Source: Rhodovulum tesquicola (GTDB lineage Bacteria > Pseudomonadota > Alphaproteobacteria > Rhodobacterales > Rhodobacteraceae). From it: a stretch of 44,213 nt of DNA. The DNA is taken from contig NZ_JAMYDV010000023.1 of the NCBI RefSeq assembly GCF_024128855.1, positions 1 through 44,213 of the forward strand. Reading direction: 5' to 3'. Of the stretch, positions 33,669 to 42,989 are shown piece by piece. The notes beneath the pieces are model-generated. The model saw nothing but the letters and a program-made list of their open reading frames with translations, had not been told where the DNA came from and ran no database searches. A program made the position numbers and the translations under genes. Within the stretch, counting starts at the first letter, position 1. Every line of letters starts with the position of its first letter.

Positions 33669-35243
33669 TTACGATTTCTGGAACATGGCGAGCATGCGCC
33701 GTGTCACGAGGAAGCCACCGAAGATGTTGATCGACGCCATGAAGATCGCGAGGACCGACAGCAGGATCACCAGCACCGAGCCCGAGCCGATCTGCATGAG
33801 CGCGCCAAGGATGATGATCGAGGAGATCGCGTTGGTGATCGCCATCAGCGGCGTGTGCAGCGAGTGCGAGACGTTCCAGATCACCTGGAAGCCGACGAAG
33901 ACCGCCAGCACGAAGACGATGAAATGCTGCATGAAGCTGGCCGGTGCCACCAGGCCCACGGCCAGCAGCAGCGCACCGCCCCCGGCCAGCAGGCCGACCT
34001 GGGTCAGCGTCTGCTTCCTGAACGCGGCCACTTCCTTGGCCCGCTTCTCCTCGGGCGTCAGTTCCTTGGGCTTTTCCTTCCTGGGCGCTGCGGCGATCGC
34101 CTTCACCTTGGGCGGCGGCGGCGGGAAGGTGATCTCGCCCTCATAGGTCACCGTCGCGCCACGGATCACGTCATCCTCCATGTTGTGCACGACCTTGCCG
34201 TCCTTGCCGGGCGTCAGGTCGGTCATCATGTGGCGGATATTGTTGGAATAAAGCGTCGAGGATTGCGTCGCCATCCGGCTGGGGAAGTCGGTATAGCCGA
34301 CGATCGTGACGCCGTTGCCGGACACGATCTTCTTGTCGGCCACCGTCAGGTCGCAGTTGCCGCCCTTTTCGGCGGCCAGGTCGATCACGACCGAGCCGGG
34401 CTTCATCGCCGCGACCATGTCCTCGGTCCAGAGCTTGGGCGCGGGACGGCCGGGGATCAGGGCGGTGGTGATGACGATGTCCATGTCGGGGGCAAGCTCG
34501 CGGAACTTTTCCAGCTGCTTTTCCCGGAACTCGGGGCTCGAGGGCGCGGCGTAGCCACCGGTGGCGGCACCGTCCTGAGTGGCGTCCTCGAAATCGAGAT
34601 AGACGAACTCGGCGCCCATCGATTCGATCTGCTCGGCCACTTCGGGGCGCACGTCGAAGGCATAGACGATGGCCCCCAGAGAGGTCGCCGTGCCGATCGC
34701 GGCAAGGCCAGCAACACCGGCGCCGACGATCAGCACCTTGGCCGGGGGCACCTTGCCCGCGGCGGTCACCTGGCCGGTGAAGAAGCGGCCGAAATTGTTG
34801 CCAGCTTCGATCACCGCGCGATAGCCCGCGATATTCGCCATCGAGGACAGCGCGTCCATCTTCTGGGCGCGGGAAATGCGCGGCACCATGTCCATGGCCA
34901 GGACATTCGCGCCCCGGTCCTTGCAGCGCTGCAACAGCGCCTCGTTCTGGGCCGGCCAGAAAAAGCTGATCAGCGTCTGGCCCTTGCGCAGGTTGTCGGC
35001 CTCGGCCTCGGACGGCTCGCGAACCTTGACCACGATATCGGCCGCCTGCCACAGCGCGGCGGCCGAATGAACGACCTCGACCCCGGCCTTCTGATAGGCG
35101 GAATCGGAGAACCCCGCCTTTTCGCCCGCGCCGGTCTCGATCAGGCAGCTATAGCCCAGCTTTTGCAACTGGAGCGCGCTGTCCGGGGTCATGGCCACGC
35201 GGGCCTCGCCCTCGAATATCTCGTTGGGTGCGCCGATCTTCAC
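33669..35243 (-). CDS. pntA: NAD(P) transhydrogenase subunit alpha (fused PntAA-PntAB)
   Basis: A 524-aa protein. Residues 1 to about 375 form the NAD(H)-binding domain I (AlaDh/PNT fold): [20 protein letters not shown] at the start (written here up to 20 residues), [17 protein letters not shown] Rossmann motif, [12 protein letters not shown] and [13 protein letters not shown] Pro/Lys-rich linker (FPPPPPK) leads to four C-terminal transmembrane helices (about 415-515). Some relatives (Rhodospirillum, Rba. capsulatus) split this part into a separate pntAB gene; here it is fused. First gene of the operon. The upstream 35244-35378 probably holds its promoter, but no clear hexamers stand out. Confidence 0.95.
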   Translation of the reverse strand: MKIGAPNEIFEGEARVAMTPDSALQLQKLGYSCLIETGAGEKAGFSDSAYQKAGVEVVHSAAALWQAADIVVKVREPSEAEADNLRKGQTLISFFWPAQNEALLQRCKDRGANVLAMDMVPRISRAQKMDALSSMANIAGYRAVIEAGNNFGRFFTGQVTAAGKVPPAKVLIVGAGVAGLAAIGTATSLGAIVYAFDVRPEVAEQIESMGAEFVYLDFEDATQDGAATGGYAAPSSPEFREKQLEKFRELAPDMDIVITTALIPGRPAPKLWTEDMVAAMKPGSVVIDLAAEKGGNCDLTVADKKIVSGNGVTIVGYTDFPSRMATQSSTLYSNNIRHMMTDLTPGKDGKVVHNMEDDVIRGATVTYEGEITFPPPPPKVKAIAAAPRKEKPKELTPEEKRAKEVAAFRKQTLTQVGLLAGGGALLLAVGLVAPASFMQHFIVFVLAVFVGFQVIWNVSHSLHTPLMAITNAISSIIILGALMQIGSGSVLVILLSVLAIFMASINIFGGFLVTRRMLAMFQKS

Positions 35244-35378
35244 GTTGTCTGTCCCCTCTCTCAGGCGACGGGACCCGAAGGCCCCGCGTCAAGTCGCAGT
35301 CTCTTACCATCGCGCAATTAAGTTTCACAAGCGCATCGCCAAGGATTCCGGAACGCATCCTTTGGTCGCAACGCCGCA

Positions 35379-35834
35379 TCACAACCAGCGGCGCACCCGT
35401 TCGCAATAGGCGTCGAAGGCCGGGCCGAAATGCGCGCGGATCAGCGCCTCCTCCCGGCGGATGAACCGCGCCTCGATCACCTTCATGAACAGCGGCACCA
35501 GGATCAGGCTGGGCAGCGCATCCCAGATCAGGATCAGCCCCAGCAGGATCGCGGTATCCGCAAGATAGATCGGGTTGCGCGAGACCCTGAAAAGCCCGGT
35601 GGTAACAAGCTTGTCGGGCCGTTCGCGCGGGATCAGCGAGGTCCGCTCCAGCAGGAAATGCAGCGCCGCCCAGCCCGACACCGCCAGCCCCGCCGCGACC
35701 AGCCCGGTGCCGATCAGATCGCCCGCGCGCCCGGTGGCATCCATAGGGAACAGCCGCGCCTGAAGCCAGGCCAGCGCGGCGAACAAGGCCAGCCACACCG
35801 GCGGCAATTCGACGTAGTGCAGGATCCGTTTCAT
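35379..35834 (-). CDS. Isoprenylcysteine carboxyl methyltransferase-like membrane protein
   Basis: A 151-aa protein with about four hydrophobic segments and the C-terminal pattern of the ICMT/phospholipid methyltransferase superfamily: LVTTGLFRVSRNPIYLAD (about 80-97), then IEARFIRREEALIRAHFG and FDAYCERVRRWL. Such proteins bind SAM at this end. Substrate unknown; bacterial members are generally uncharacterised. ATG 35834 follows GGAAGG; the longer frame to 35996 is low-complexity and was rejected. A weak inverted repeat at 35339-35365 follows it. Confidence 0.83.
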   Translation of the reverse strand: MKRILHYVELPPVWLALFAALAWLQARLFPMDATGRAGDLIGTGLVAAGLAVSGWAALHFLLERTSLIPRERPDKLVTTGLFRVSRNPIYLADTAILLGLILIWDALPSLILVPLFMKVIEARFIRREEALIRAHFGPAFDAYCERVRRWL

Positions 35835-36006
35835 CGCACCTTCCCGCCGCCTCAGCGCAGACAAACCGCGGCTGGCCACCCCGCCAAAGGGCGGCCGCGC
35901 GCGCCGCACCCCCCTTAAACCGCGGCGCCCCGCCCCGATCAAGGACAGATCGCCCCCTTGCGCGCCAGCCCGCCCGCGGGCAAGGCTGAACGTCAAGGAG
36001 AGCCAG

Positions 36007-37200
36007 ATGACCGATTTCGCCGCAACCCGCGCGCTGTTCCACCTGCCCGAAGGTGTGATCTATCTCGACGGCAACTCGCTGGGACCGATGCCCCGGGCCG
36101 CCACCGACCGGGTCGCGCGCACGCTGCGCGACGAATGGGGCGAAATGCTGATCGGCGGCTGGAACCGGGCGGGCTGGATGGCGCAGCCGCGCGCGCTGGG
36201 CGACCGGTTGGGCCGGCTGATCGGGGCCGAACCGGGCAGCTTGGTGCTGGGCGACACGCTGTCGATCAAGGTCTACCAAGCGCTTGCCGCGGCGCTTGAG
36301 ATGCAGCCCGACAGGCGCGTGATCCTCAGCGATTCCGGTAACTTTCCGACCGATCTTTACATGGCCGAAGGGCTGATCGCCGCGCTTGGCCGCGGCCATC
36401 AACTGGTCACCGTCGCGCCCGAGGCGGTCGAGGACCGGATCGGGCCGGATCTCGCGGTGCTGATGTTGACCGAGGTGGATTACCGCACGGGCCGACGCCA
36501 TGACATGGCGCGGCTGACCCGCGCGGCACACGACGCGGGCGCGCTGGTGCTCTGGGACCTGGCCCATTCCGCCGGGGCCTTTGCGGTCGATCTGGCGGGC
36601 ACGGGGGCCGATTTCGCCGCGGGCTGCACCTACAAGTACCTCAATGCAGGCCCCGGTGCGCCCGCCTTCATCTATGTCGCGCCCCGCCATCAGGACGCCG
36701 CGCGCCCCGCACTGTCGGGCTGGCTGGGCCATGCCGCGCCCTTCGCCTTCGAACCGGCCTACCGTCCCGGCGCGGGCATCGAACGGATGCGCGTGGGCAC
36801 GCCGCCGGTGTTGCAGATGGCCGCGCTGGAGGCCGCGCTCGACATCTGGGACGGCGTCGACATGGGCAAGCTGCGCGCCCGCTCGGTCGAACTCACCGAG
36901 CTGTTCATCGCGCTGGTCGAGCCGCGCTGCCCCGATCTGCATCTCGTCACCCCGCGCGACCCCGGCCAGCGCGGCAGCCAGGTTTCGTTCCGCTTCCCCG
37001 ACGGATACGCGGCCATGCAGGCCCTGATCGCGCGCGGCGTGATCGGCGATTTCCGTGCGCCCGACATCATGCGCTTCGGCTTTGCCCCGCTCTATATCGG
37101 CCAGGACGAGGTGCGCAGCGCTGCCGACATCCTGGCCGAGGTGATGGAGAACAGGCTGTGGGACGACCCCGCCTATCATATCCGCGCGGCCGTGACCTGA
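36007..37200 (+). CDS. kynU: Kynureninase
   Basis: A 397-aa PLP enzyme that cleaves kynurenine (and hydroxykynurenine) to anthranilate (or hydroxyanthranilate) and alanine in tryptophan breakdown. YLDGNSLGPMP (19-29) at the N terminus, DSGNFPTDLYMA (109-120), WDLAHSAGAF (183-192) and the PLP-lysine K210 in CTYKYLNAGPG are characteristic. AAGGAGA precedes the ATG. No kynA or kynB is nearby. Its last 43 bp overlap the GNAT gene if that gene starts at GTG 37158. Confidence 0.95.
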   Translation: MTDFAATRALFHLPEGVIYLDGNSLGPMPRAATDRVARTLRDEWGEMLIGGWNRAGWMAQPRALGDRLGRLIGAEPGSLVLGDTLSIKVYQALAAALEMQPDRRVILSDSGNFPTDLYMAEGLIAALGRGHQLVTVAPEAVEDRIGPDLAVLMLTEVDYRTGRRHDMARLTRAAHDAGALVLWDLAHSAGAFAVDLAGTGADFAAGCTYKYLNAGPGAPAFIYVAPRHQDAARPALSGWLGHAAPFAFEPAYRPGAGIERMRVGTPPVLQMAALEAALDIWDGVDMGKLRARSVELTELFIALVEPRCPDLHLVTPRDPGQRGSQVSFRFPDGYAAMQALIARGVIGDFRAPDIMRFGFAPLYIGQDEVRSAADILAEVMENRLWDDPAYHIRAAVT

Positions 37201-37685
37201 TCGCGCCCCGGCTGCGGCTGCGGCTGCGGCTGCGCCCCGCCCGGCCGGGCGACGGCCCCGCCGCGCATGCGGTCTTCTATGCCGCCGTCCACCAGGGCAG
37301 CGCCGCCGCCTATGGCCCCGAGGAACGCGCCGCCTGGGCCCCCTCGCCCGACCCCGTCCCGGGCTGGGAGGAACGGCTGCTGGCCGGAACCACGCTTCTT
37401 GCCGAAGCAGGGCGAAAGATCGTGGGCTTCATGACGCTGGACGCCGACGGCCACCTGGAATTCGCCTATGTCGCGCCCGACCGCATGGGCCAGGGCATCG
37501 GCGCGGCGCTGCATGACGCGATCGTGGCGACCGCGCGCAAGGCGGGGCTGGGGCTATTGACCACCGAGGCCAGCCTTATCGCGCGGCCCTTCTACGCCCG
37601 CCACGGCTGGCGCGAGACCGGCCGCCAGAGCGTCATCCGCCACGGCGTCGCGCTGACGAATTTCCGCATGGAACTGGCACTTTAG
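37158..37685 (+). CDS. GNAT family N-acetyltransferase
   Basis: A 175-aa GNAT-fold protein: IVGFMTLDADGHLEFAYVAPDRMGQGIGAALHDA, read as strand beta4 and the acetyl-CoA loop (the G-Q-G-I-G-A pattern at about 111-116), and FYARHGWRETGRQ, the common beta5 end. Substrate unknown. The best start is GTG 37158, inside the 3' end of kynU; no ATG is available before residue 90. Residues 18-26 are RLRLRLRLR, encoded by four CGGCTG repeats, so the N terminus may lie downstream of them or vary in length. Confidence 0.8.
   Translation: MGRPRLSYPRGRDLIAPRLRLRLRLRPARPGDGPAAHAVFYAAVHQGSAAAYGPEERAAWAPSPDPVPGWEERLLAGTTLLAEAGRKIVGFMTLDADGHLEFAYVAPDRMGQGIGAALHDAIVATARKAGLGLLTTEASLIARPFYARHGWRETGRQSVIRHGVALTNFRMELAL
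37209..37232 (+). repeat. Four tandem CGGCTG hexamers
   Basis: Four perfect 6-bp units code for Arg-Leu repeats near the start of the GNAT protein. Changes of whole units would keep the frame, so this is a length-variable stretch rather than an on/off switch. Confidence 0.85.
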
Positions 37686-37779
37686 CGCCGCACAGCGGAT
37701 GCCGTTCGCGCGCTGAACCTCGTGCAACAGGGCGATGGTCGCAGCGATCCGGCCATCGCAGACACCCGGCACGCGCGAC

Positions 37780-37805
37780 CTGGTCTTCTTCCTGGAAAAA
37801 AACCC
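37780..37805 (-). other. 3' element, copy 2 (GGGTTTTTTTCC...GAAGAAG)
   Basis: On the minus strand, immediately after the stop of the 37817 gene, GGGTTTTTTTCC is followed by AGGAAGAAGACCAG. It resembles the element after pntB (32073-32101) in order and spacing. The T7 run could help termination. Confidence 0.45.
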
Positions 37806-37816
37806 AATTCCCCGGC

Positions 37817-38593
37817 TCAGGCCAGCCGCCGCACCGTTGGGCATTGCCCCGCTGCCCAGGCCGCGACCGCCCGCCCGAACGCCTCGAATAACGGGCGCGA
37901 GACCGGGTCGCAGGCGGCGTTGTATTCGGGATGCCATTGCACCGCGAGCGCAAAGCCCGCTGCGCCCTCGACATGCAGCGCCTCGGGCGTGCCGTCAGGC
38001 GCCCAGCCTTCGATCACGATGCGCGCGCCGGGCGTCTTGATGCCCTGCCCGTGCAGCGTGTTGGTCATCACCTCGGTCGCGCCGAGCAGCCGGTGAAAGA
38101 TGCCGCCCTCGGTAAAGGTTACCTTGTGGCGCAGGGCGAATTTCTCTTCCAGCGTGCCATCGGGCGGCATCCGGTGGTTCATCCGCCCCGGCAGATCGCG
38201 GATCTCGGGATGCAGGGAACCGCCCAGTGCCACGTTCACTTCCTGAAAGCCGCGGCAGATCGCGAAGAACGGCTGGCCGCGCTCGACCAGCGCCCGGATC
38301 AGCGGAAGCGAGATCGTGTCGCGCGCCCGGTCGAACGCGCCATGCGCCTCGGTCGCGGCCTCGCCATATTCCTCGGGATGCACGTTCGGCCGCCCCCCGG
38401 TGAACAGGAACCCGTCAAAGCTTTCCAGCAGTTCAGGCACCGAGACAAAGCGCGGATCGGCCGGGATCAGGAGCGGCAGCGCGCCCGCCACCTCGGCCAC
38501 AGCCTCGGAATTCATCGTGCCGCCGGCATGGGCAGGATACTCATCGTTGATCAGATAGCTGTTGCCGATGATGCCGACCCGAGGGCGCGCCAT
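37817..38593 (-). CDS. Class I glutamine amidotransferase-like hydrolase (peptidase C26, PuuD-like)
   Basis: A 258-aa hydrolase with nucleophile C113 in FFAICRGFQEVNVALGG (109-125) and the catalytic H-x-E in QWHPEYN near the C terminus. FLFTGGRPNVHPEEYG is the usual early motif of gamma-glutamyl-gamma-aminobutyrate hydrolases (PuuD), which act in putrescine breakdown. No other puu genes are present, so the natural gamma-glutamyl substrate is uncertain. GAGGAC lies 6 bp before ATG 38593; a longer frame to 38668 was rejected. Confidence 0.9.
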   Translation of the reverse strand: MARPRVGIIGNSYLINDEYPAHAGGTMNSEAVAEVAGALPLLIPADPRFVSVPELLESFDGFLFTGGRPNVHPEEYGEAATEAHGAFDRARDTISLPLIRALVERGQPFFAICRGFQEVNVALGGSLHPEIRDLPGRMNHRMPPDGTLEEKFALRHKVTFTEGGIFHRLLGATEVMTNTLHGQGIKTPGARIVIEGWAPDGTPEALHVEGAAGFALAVQWHPEYNAACDPVSRPLFEAFGRAVAAWAAGQCPTVRRLA

Positions 38594-38618
38594 GTTGTCC
38601 TCATGTACGGAAGTTGCC

Positions 38619-38795
38619 TCACGATATAGGGCTTTTGGGCCGAGGTGAAGAGCCAGCGTCCCTGGCACCCCTCGTCCTGCAGCGGTCCGAGCAATAGCGC
38701 ACCTCCGCCCAGTCCTTCGCCCATTTGCGCCGCCAGGCGAAGGGCCGCCCGCAGGCGGCGCAGGTCTTGGTGGGCAGGTCGCCCTTGCGGCGCAT
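38619..38795 (-). CDS. DUF2256 zinc-ribbon protein
   Basis: A 58-aa protein with the DUF2256 pattern: C12-x2-C15 (TCAACGRPF), WRRKWAKDW, then C35-x3-C39 (RYCSDRCR), four cysteines likely binding zinc. Function unknown. I chose ATG 38795 (MRRKGDLP); GTG 38807, whose GTGA overlaps the photolyase stop, is an alternative. Small DUF2256 genes often travel with photolyase/cryptochrome genes, as here, which suggests but does not prove a shared role. Confidence 0.85.
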   Translation of the reverse strand: MRRKGDLPTKTCAACGRPFAWRRKWAKDWAEVRYCSDRCRTRGARDAGSSPRPKSPIS

Positions 38796-38803
38796 CTTCC
38801 CGC

Positions 38804-40333
38804 TCACAGATCGAGGCTCAGCTGCCGCGCGTCGCCCCGGGGCCGCATCGGCGCGCGGTCGTTGACGAAAACCCCCGTTCGATCCGTGCGCGAGGCGTGG
38901 CGCGCGACGATCCGCGCCGCCTCGTCGTGAAAGCCCACCCGCGCCCGCACCGCCCAGACCGCCGTCCGCGCCGCCCGCCCCGCCGCGGCCACGTCCACGA
39001 CCGGCGCCGGATAGCGCCGGGCCAGAAGCCGCCCCGCTCCCTCCCAGCGCCAGGGCTCCTGCAGGAAGGGGTCGGGCACTTCGGCCAGCTCGGGCAGCCA
39101 TTCCCGGGTGAAGGCGCCGGTCGGGTCCTGCTCCAGCCCCTGCTTCACAGGGTTGTAGATGCGGATCGTGTTGATCCCCGTGGTGCCCGCCTGCATCTGC
39201 ATCCGCGGCCAGTGGATGCCCGGCTCGTAATCGGTGAACATCCGGGCCAGGTGCGGCCCCGTCGCGCGCCAGTCGAGCCAGAGGTGATAGGACGCGACCG
39301 AGACCAGCATCGCGCGCATCCGGAAATTCAGCCAGCCCGTGGCGATCAGCGCGCGCATGCAGGCATCGACGAAGGGCAGCCCGGTCTCGCCCCGTTCCCA
39401 TGCCGCTAGCCGCGCAGGGTCGGGCGCGCGCGGGCGCAGCCCTTCGTAGGCGGGGTGCAGGCACTCTTGCTCCAGCCCAGGCTGGTCCTCGAGCTTCTGC
39501 ATGAAATGGTCGCGCCAGGCCAGCCGCGACGCAAAGCTCTTCAGGCTCGCCTCCCATCCGTCGCCCTGCCCGCGGACCTCGGCCCGGCGGACGGCGGCGG
39601 CCCGCCCGATCTCGCGCAGCGACAGCGTGCCGAGCGCCACATGGGGCGAGAGCCGCGAACAGGCGGTCGCGGCGGTCAGCGGCGCGGACATCGCACGGCG
39701 ATAGTCCCGGCCCCGCTCCGCGAGGAAGGTTTCCAGCAGCCGCAGCCCCTCGACCCGCCCGCCCCGCTGCCGCCCCTGGCAGGGATCGAAGCCGAGGCCC
39801 AGGTAGCGCGCCTCGGGCAGGACACCGGGCGTCAGGCCGGGCAGGCCGCGCAGCGCGGCCGGCGTCTCGACCGGCGGCGCGCGCATCCGCCGGTCACGCG
39901 CCGCGCCCCAGCCGTCGCGCCGCCTCAGCCGCCGCACGACGCCCGATTGCGGCACTTCCTCCCAGGGCAGGCCGCGGCCCCGTGCCCAGGCCGCCACGCG
40001 CCGGTCGCGGGCATAGGTCCAGCCGTTGCCGGTTTCCTCGTGGCTGACCAGCCGCGTCACGGGCAGGCGCGCGGCCAGCCCCTCCAGCACCTCGACCGCC
40101 TCGCCGGTCACGACCTGCAAGGGCGCGCCCAGCCCGGCCAGCGCCTGCCCCAGATCGCGCAGCGACTCCGCTGCAAAGCGCCATTGCCGGGCCGAGACGT
40201 CGGGCTGGCGCCAATAGTCCGGCTCGACGATGTAAAGCGGCAGCACCGCGCCCTCGCCCGCCGCGGCCAGTGCCAGCGCGGCGTGGTCGGCGACCCGAAG
40301 ATCGCGCTTGAACCAGAGAATCGTCACGTCCAT
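38804..40333 (-). CDS. Photolyase/cryptochrome family flavoprotein
   Basis: A 509-aa protein with an N-terminal alpha/beta photolyase domain (TILWFKRDLRVADHAAL, 4-20; VSHEETGNGWTYARD) and a C-terminal FAD-binding helical domain (LSPHVALGTLSLREI, WRDHFMQ, GLPFVDACMRALIATGWLNF, LDWRATG, IYNPVKQG). It would use FAD and light to repair pyrimidine dimers or to signal. In GWLNFRMR the position that is Asn in E. coli photolyase (GWMHNRLR, next to flavin N5) appears to be Phe, so repair activity is not assured. No iron-sulfur FeS-BCP cysteine pattern is evident. No clear ribosome-binding site; divergent from pepN. Confidence 0.9.
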   Translation of the reverse strand: MDVTILWFKRDLRVADHAALALAAAGEGAVLPLYIVEPDYWRQPDVSARQWRFAAESLRDLGQALAGLGAPLQVVTGEAVEVLEGLAARLPVTRLVSHEETGNGWTYARDRRVAAWARGRGLPWEEVPQSGVVRRLRRRDGWGAARDRRMRAPPVETPAALRGLPGLTPGVLPEARYLGLGFDPCQGRQRGGRVEGLRLLETFLAERGRDYRRAMSAPLTAATACSRLSPHVALGTLSLREIGRAAAVRRAEVRGQGDGWEASLKSFASRLAWRDHFMQKLEDQPGLEQECLHPAYEGLRPRAPDPARLAAWERGETGLPFVDACMRALIATGWLNFRMRAMLVSVASYHLWLDWRATGPHLARMFTDYEPGIHWPRMQMQAGTTGINTIRIYNPVKQGLEQDPTGAFTREWLPELAEVPDPFLQEPWRWEGAGRLLARRYPAPVVDVAAAGRAARTAVWAVRARVGFHDEAARIVARHASRTDRTGVFVNDRAPMRPRGDARQLSLDL

Positions 40334-40377
40334 GGCAAGAACATAAATCGAACATCCGGACCCGCACCACGGGCATC

Positions 40378-40405
40378 TTGCACGCGCCGTCCCAGAGGAT
40401 AGGTC
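40378..40405 (+). promoter_or_regulatory. Candidate pepN promoter
   Basis: TTGCAC (40378-40383) and TAGGTC (40400-40405) are 16 bp apart in the 97-bp gap between the divergent photolyase and pepN genes. The -10 is weak. Confidence 0.3.
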
Positions 40406-40430
40406 TTGGGCAACCGAAGTGGAGAGAGTG

Positions 40431-42989
40431 ATGAAGGACGCAAGCCCGCAGGCGCTTTACCTCGCCGACTACACGCCCCCCGCCTATCTGGTCGACCGGG
40501 TGGAGCTGACCTTCCGCCTGCATCCGACCGCAACGCGGGTCGTCTCGCGCATCGCCTTCCGCCCGAACCCGGCCACGGCCGACCGGCGGTTCTTTCTGCA
40601 TGGCGAGGGGCTGACGCTGATCTCGGCCGCCATCGACGACCGGCCCGCCAGCCCGGAGATCACGCCCGAGGGGCTGACCGCAGAGGTGCCCGACGCCCCC
40701 TTCACCTGGGCGGCCGAGGTCGAGATCGCGCCGGAAGAAAATACCGCGCTGGAAGGGCTTTACATGTCGAACGGCATGTATTGCACGCAGTGCGAAGCCG
40801 AGGGCTTTCGCAAGATCACCTTTTATCCCGACCGCCCCGACGTGATGGCGCCGTTCAAGGTGCGGATCGAAAGCGACCTGCCCGTGCTGCTGTCGAACGG
40901 CAACCCGGTGGCGCAGGGGCCGGGCTGGGCGGAATGGGACGATCCCTGGCCCAAGCCCGCCTACCTGTTCGCCCTTGTCGCCGGTGACCTTGTGGCGACC
41001 TCCGACAGCTTCACCACCTGCGAGGGGCGCAAGGTGGACCTGAACATCTGGGTCCGCCCCGCCGACCAGGGCAAGGCCGATTACGCGCTGGACAGCCTGA
41101 TCCGGTCGATGAAGTGGGACGAGCAGGTCTATGGCCGGGCCTATGACCTCGACGTGTTCAACATCGTCGCGGTGGACGACTTCAACATGGGCGCGATGGA
41201 GAACAAGGGGCTGAACATCTTCAACTCCCGCTACGTCCTGGCCTCGCCCGAAACGGCGACCGATCGCGATTACGAGAATATCGAGCGGATCATCGCGCAC
41301 GAGTACTTTCACAACTGGACGGGCAACCGCATCACCTGCCGCGACTGGTTCCAGCTCTGCCTGAAAGAGGGGCTGACGGTGTTCCGCGATCAGCAATTCG
41401 CGGGCGACGCGCGGTCCCATGCGGTCAAGCGGATCGAGGACGTCATCACGCTGCGCGCGCGCCAGTTCCGCGAGGATGGCGGGCCGCTGGCGCATCCCGT
41501 AAGGCCCGAAAGCTATACCGAGATCAACAACTTCTACACCACGACGGTCTATGAAAAGGGCGCCGAGGTGATCGGGATGCTGCGTCGGCTGGCGGGGCCT
41601 CAGGGCTATGACACGGCTCTGTCGCTCTATTTCGACCGGCATGACGGCGAGGCGGCCACAATCGAGGACTGGCTGAAGGTCTTCGAGGACGCGACCGGGC
41701 GCGATCTGACCCAGTTCAAGCGGTGGTATGCGCAGGCAGGCACACCGCTCCTGACGGTGACGGACGACTTCAAGGACGGGACCTACAGTCTTCACGTCGA
41801 ACAGAAAACGCCGCCGACGCCCGGCCAGCCCGACAAGCGCCCGCAGGTGATCCCGCTGGCCGTCGGTCTGCTCTCGCCCAATGGCGACGAGGTGGTGCCA
41901 ACGACCGTGCTGGAGGTGACGGAGGACCGTCAGAGCTTCACCTTCGAGGGGCTGGCGACCCGGCCGATCCCCTCGCTCCTGCGGGGCTTCTCGGCGCCGG
42001 TGATCCTCGACCGCGAGGCCTCGGCCGAGGAACGCGCCTTCCTGCTGGCGCACGACACCGACCCGTTCAACAAGTGGGAGGCGGGGCGCGCGCTGGCCCG
42101 AGACGTGCTGCTGGCGATGGTCACGCAAGGCGCAGCCCCCGCGCCCGCCTATCTGGACGCGCTGGCCGCCATGGCGCGGGACGAGGCGCTGGACCCGGCC
42201 TTCCGCGCACTGGCGCTCGGCCTGCCGGGCGAGGACCAGTTGGCCGAGGACTTGCACGGGCGCGGGATCACCCCCGACCCGCTGGCGATTCACGCCGCGC
42301 GCGAGCGGCTGAAATCGGCGGTGGCGGCGCATCTGAAACCTCTATGGCCGCCACTCTACGACCAGATGACCTGCCCCGGCCCCTACAGCCCCGGCGCGGC
42401 GGATGCGGGAGGGCGGGCACTGCGCCTCGCGGCGCTGGGGCACATGGCGCGGCTCGATGGCGGGGCGAAGGCGCGCGGCCACTTCGCGCAGGCCAACAAC
42501 ATGACCGACGAACTGGGCGCGCTGGCGATCCTGCTGGAGATCGGCACCGGCGAGGACGAACTGGCCCGCTTTGCCCGGCGCTGGGACCATGACCGGCTGG
42601 TGATGGACAAGTGGTTCGCGCTGCAGACCTCGCTGGCCGCACCCGAGCGCGCCGTCTCACGCACGAATGAACTGACGGAGCACCCCGATTTCAATTGGAA
42701 AAACCCCAATCGCTTCCGTGCCGTGATCGGCGGGTTCACGATGAATGCGGCGGGCTTCCACGACCCCTCCGGGGCGGGCTACGACCTGGTCGCGGACTGG
42801 CTGATCCGGCTGGATGCGGTCAACCCGCAGACGGCGGCGCGCATGTCGACCGCGTTCGAGACCTGGACCCGCTACGACGCCGCCCGGAAGGGGAAGATGC
42901 GCGCCGCGCTGGAACGGATCGCCGGGCGCGAGGATCTCAGCCGCGACATGGGCGAGATGGTCGGACGCCTACTGGCCGCCGGGCCATAA
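40431..42989 (+). CDS. pepN: Aminopeptidase N (M1 family, alanyl aminopeptidase)
   Basis: An 852-aa zinc aminopeptidase that trims N-terminal residues from peptides in the cytoplasm. The substrate-anchoring GAMEN motif is at 254-258, and the zinc site is H290-E-x-x-H294 with E313 (HEYFHNWTGNRITC... KEG). The whole length and the DUF3458 C-terminal part (about 435-852, KVLE-type start FKRWYAQAGTP) match the E. coli PepN type. GGAGAG lies just before ATG 40431. Monocistronic. Confidence 0.96.
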   Translation: MKDASPQALYLADYTPPAYLVDRVELTFRLHPTATRVVSRIAFRPNPATADRRFFLHGEGLTLISAAIDDRPASPEITPEGLTAEVPDAPFTWAAEVEIAPEENTALEGLYMSNGMYCTQCEAEGFRKITFYPDRPDVMAPFKVRIESDLPVLLSNGNPVAQGPGWAEWDDPWPKPAYLFALVAGDLVATSDSFTTCEGRKVDLNIWVRPADQGKADYALDSLIRSMKWDEQVYGRAYDLDVFNIVAVDDFNMGAMENKGLNIFNSRYVLASPETATDRDYENIERIIAHEYFHNWTGNRITCRDWFQLCLKEGLTVFRDQQFAGDARSHAVKRIEDVITLRARQFREDGGPLAHPVRPESYTEINNFYTTTVYEKGAEVIGMLRRLAGPQGYDTALSLYFDRHDGEAATIEDWLKVFEDATGRDLTQFKRWYAQAGTPLLTVTDDFKDGTYSLHVEQKTPPTPGQPDKRPQVIPLAVGLLSPNGDEVVPTTVLEVTEDRQSFTFEGLATRPIPSLLRGFSAPVILDREASAEERAFLLAHDTDPFNKWEAGRALARDVLLAMVTQGAAPAPAYLDALAAMARDEALDPAFRALALGLPGEDQLAEDLHGRGITPDPLAIHAARERLKSAVAAHLKPLWPPLYDQMTCPGPYSPGAADAGGRALRLAALGHMARLDGGAKARGHFAQANNMTDELGALAILLEIGTGEDELARFARRWDHDRLVMDKWFALQTSLAAPERAVSRTNELTEHPDFNWKNPNRFRAVIGGFTMNAAGFHDPSGAGYDLVADWLIRLDAVNPQTAARMSTAFETWTRYDAARKGKMRAALERIAGREDLSRDMGEMVGRLLAAGP

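Noticed and set aside
32547-35321. Open frame of 924 codons on the + strand opposite pntAB
   Set aside because: Antisense shadow; His/Arg/Asp-rich composition is the mirror of pnt codon use.
39894-42332. Open frame of 812 codons on the minus strand opposite pepN
   Set aside because: pepN carries GAMEN and HExxH motifs on the other strand; this frame has no domain and runs into the photolyase gene out of frame.
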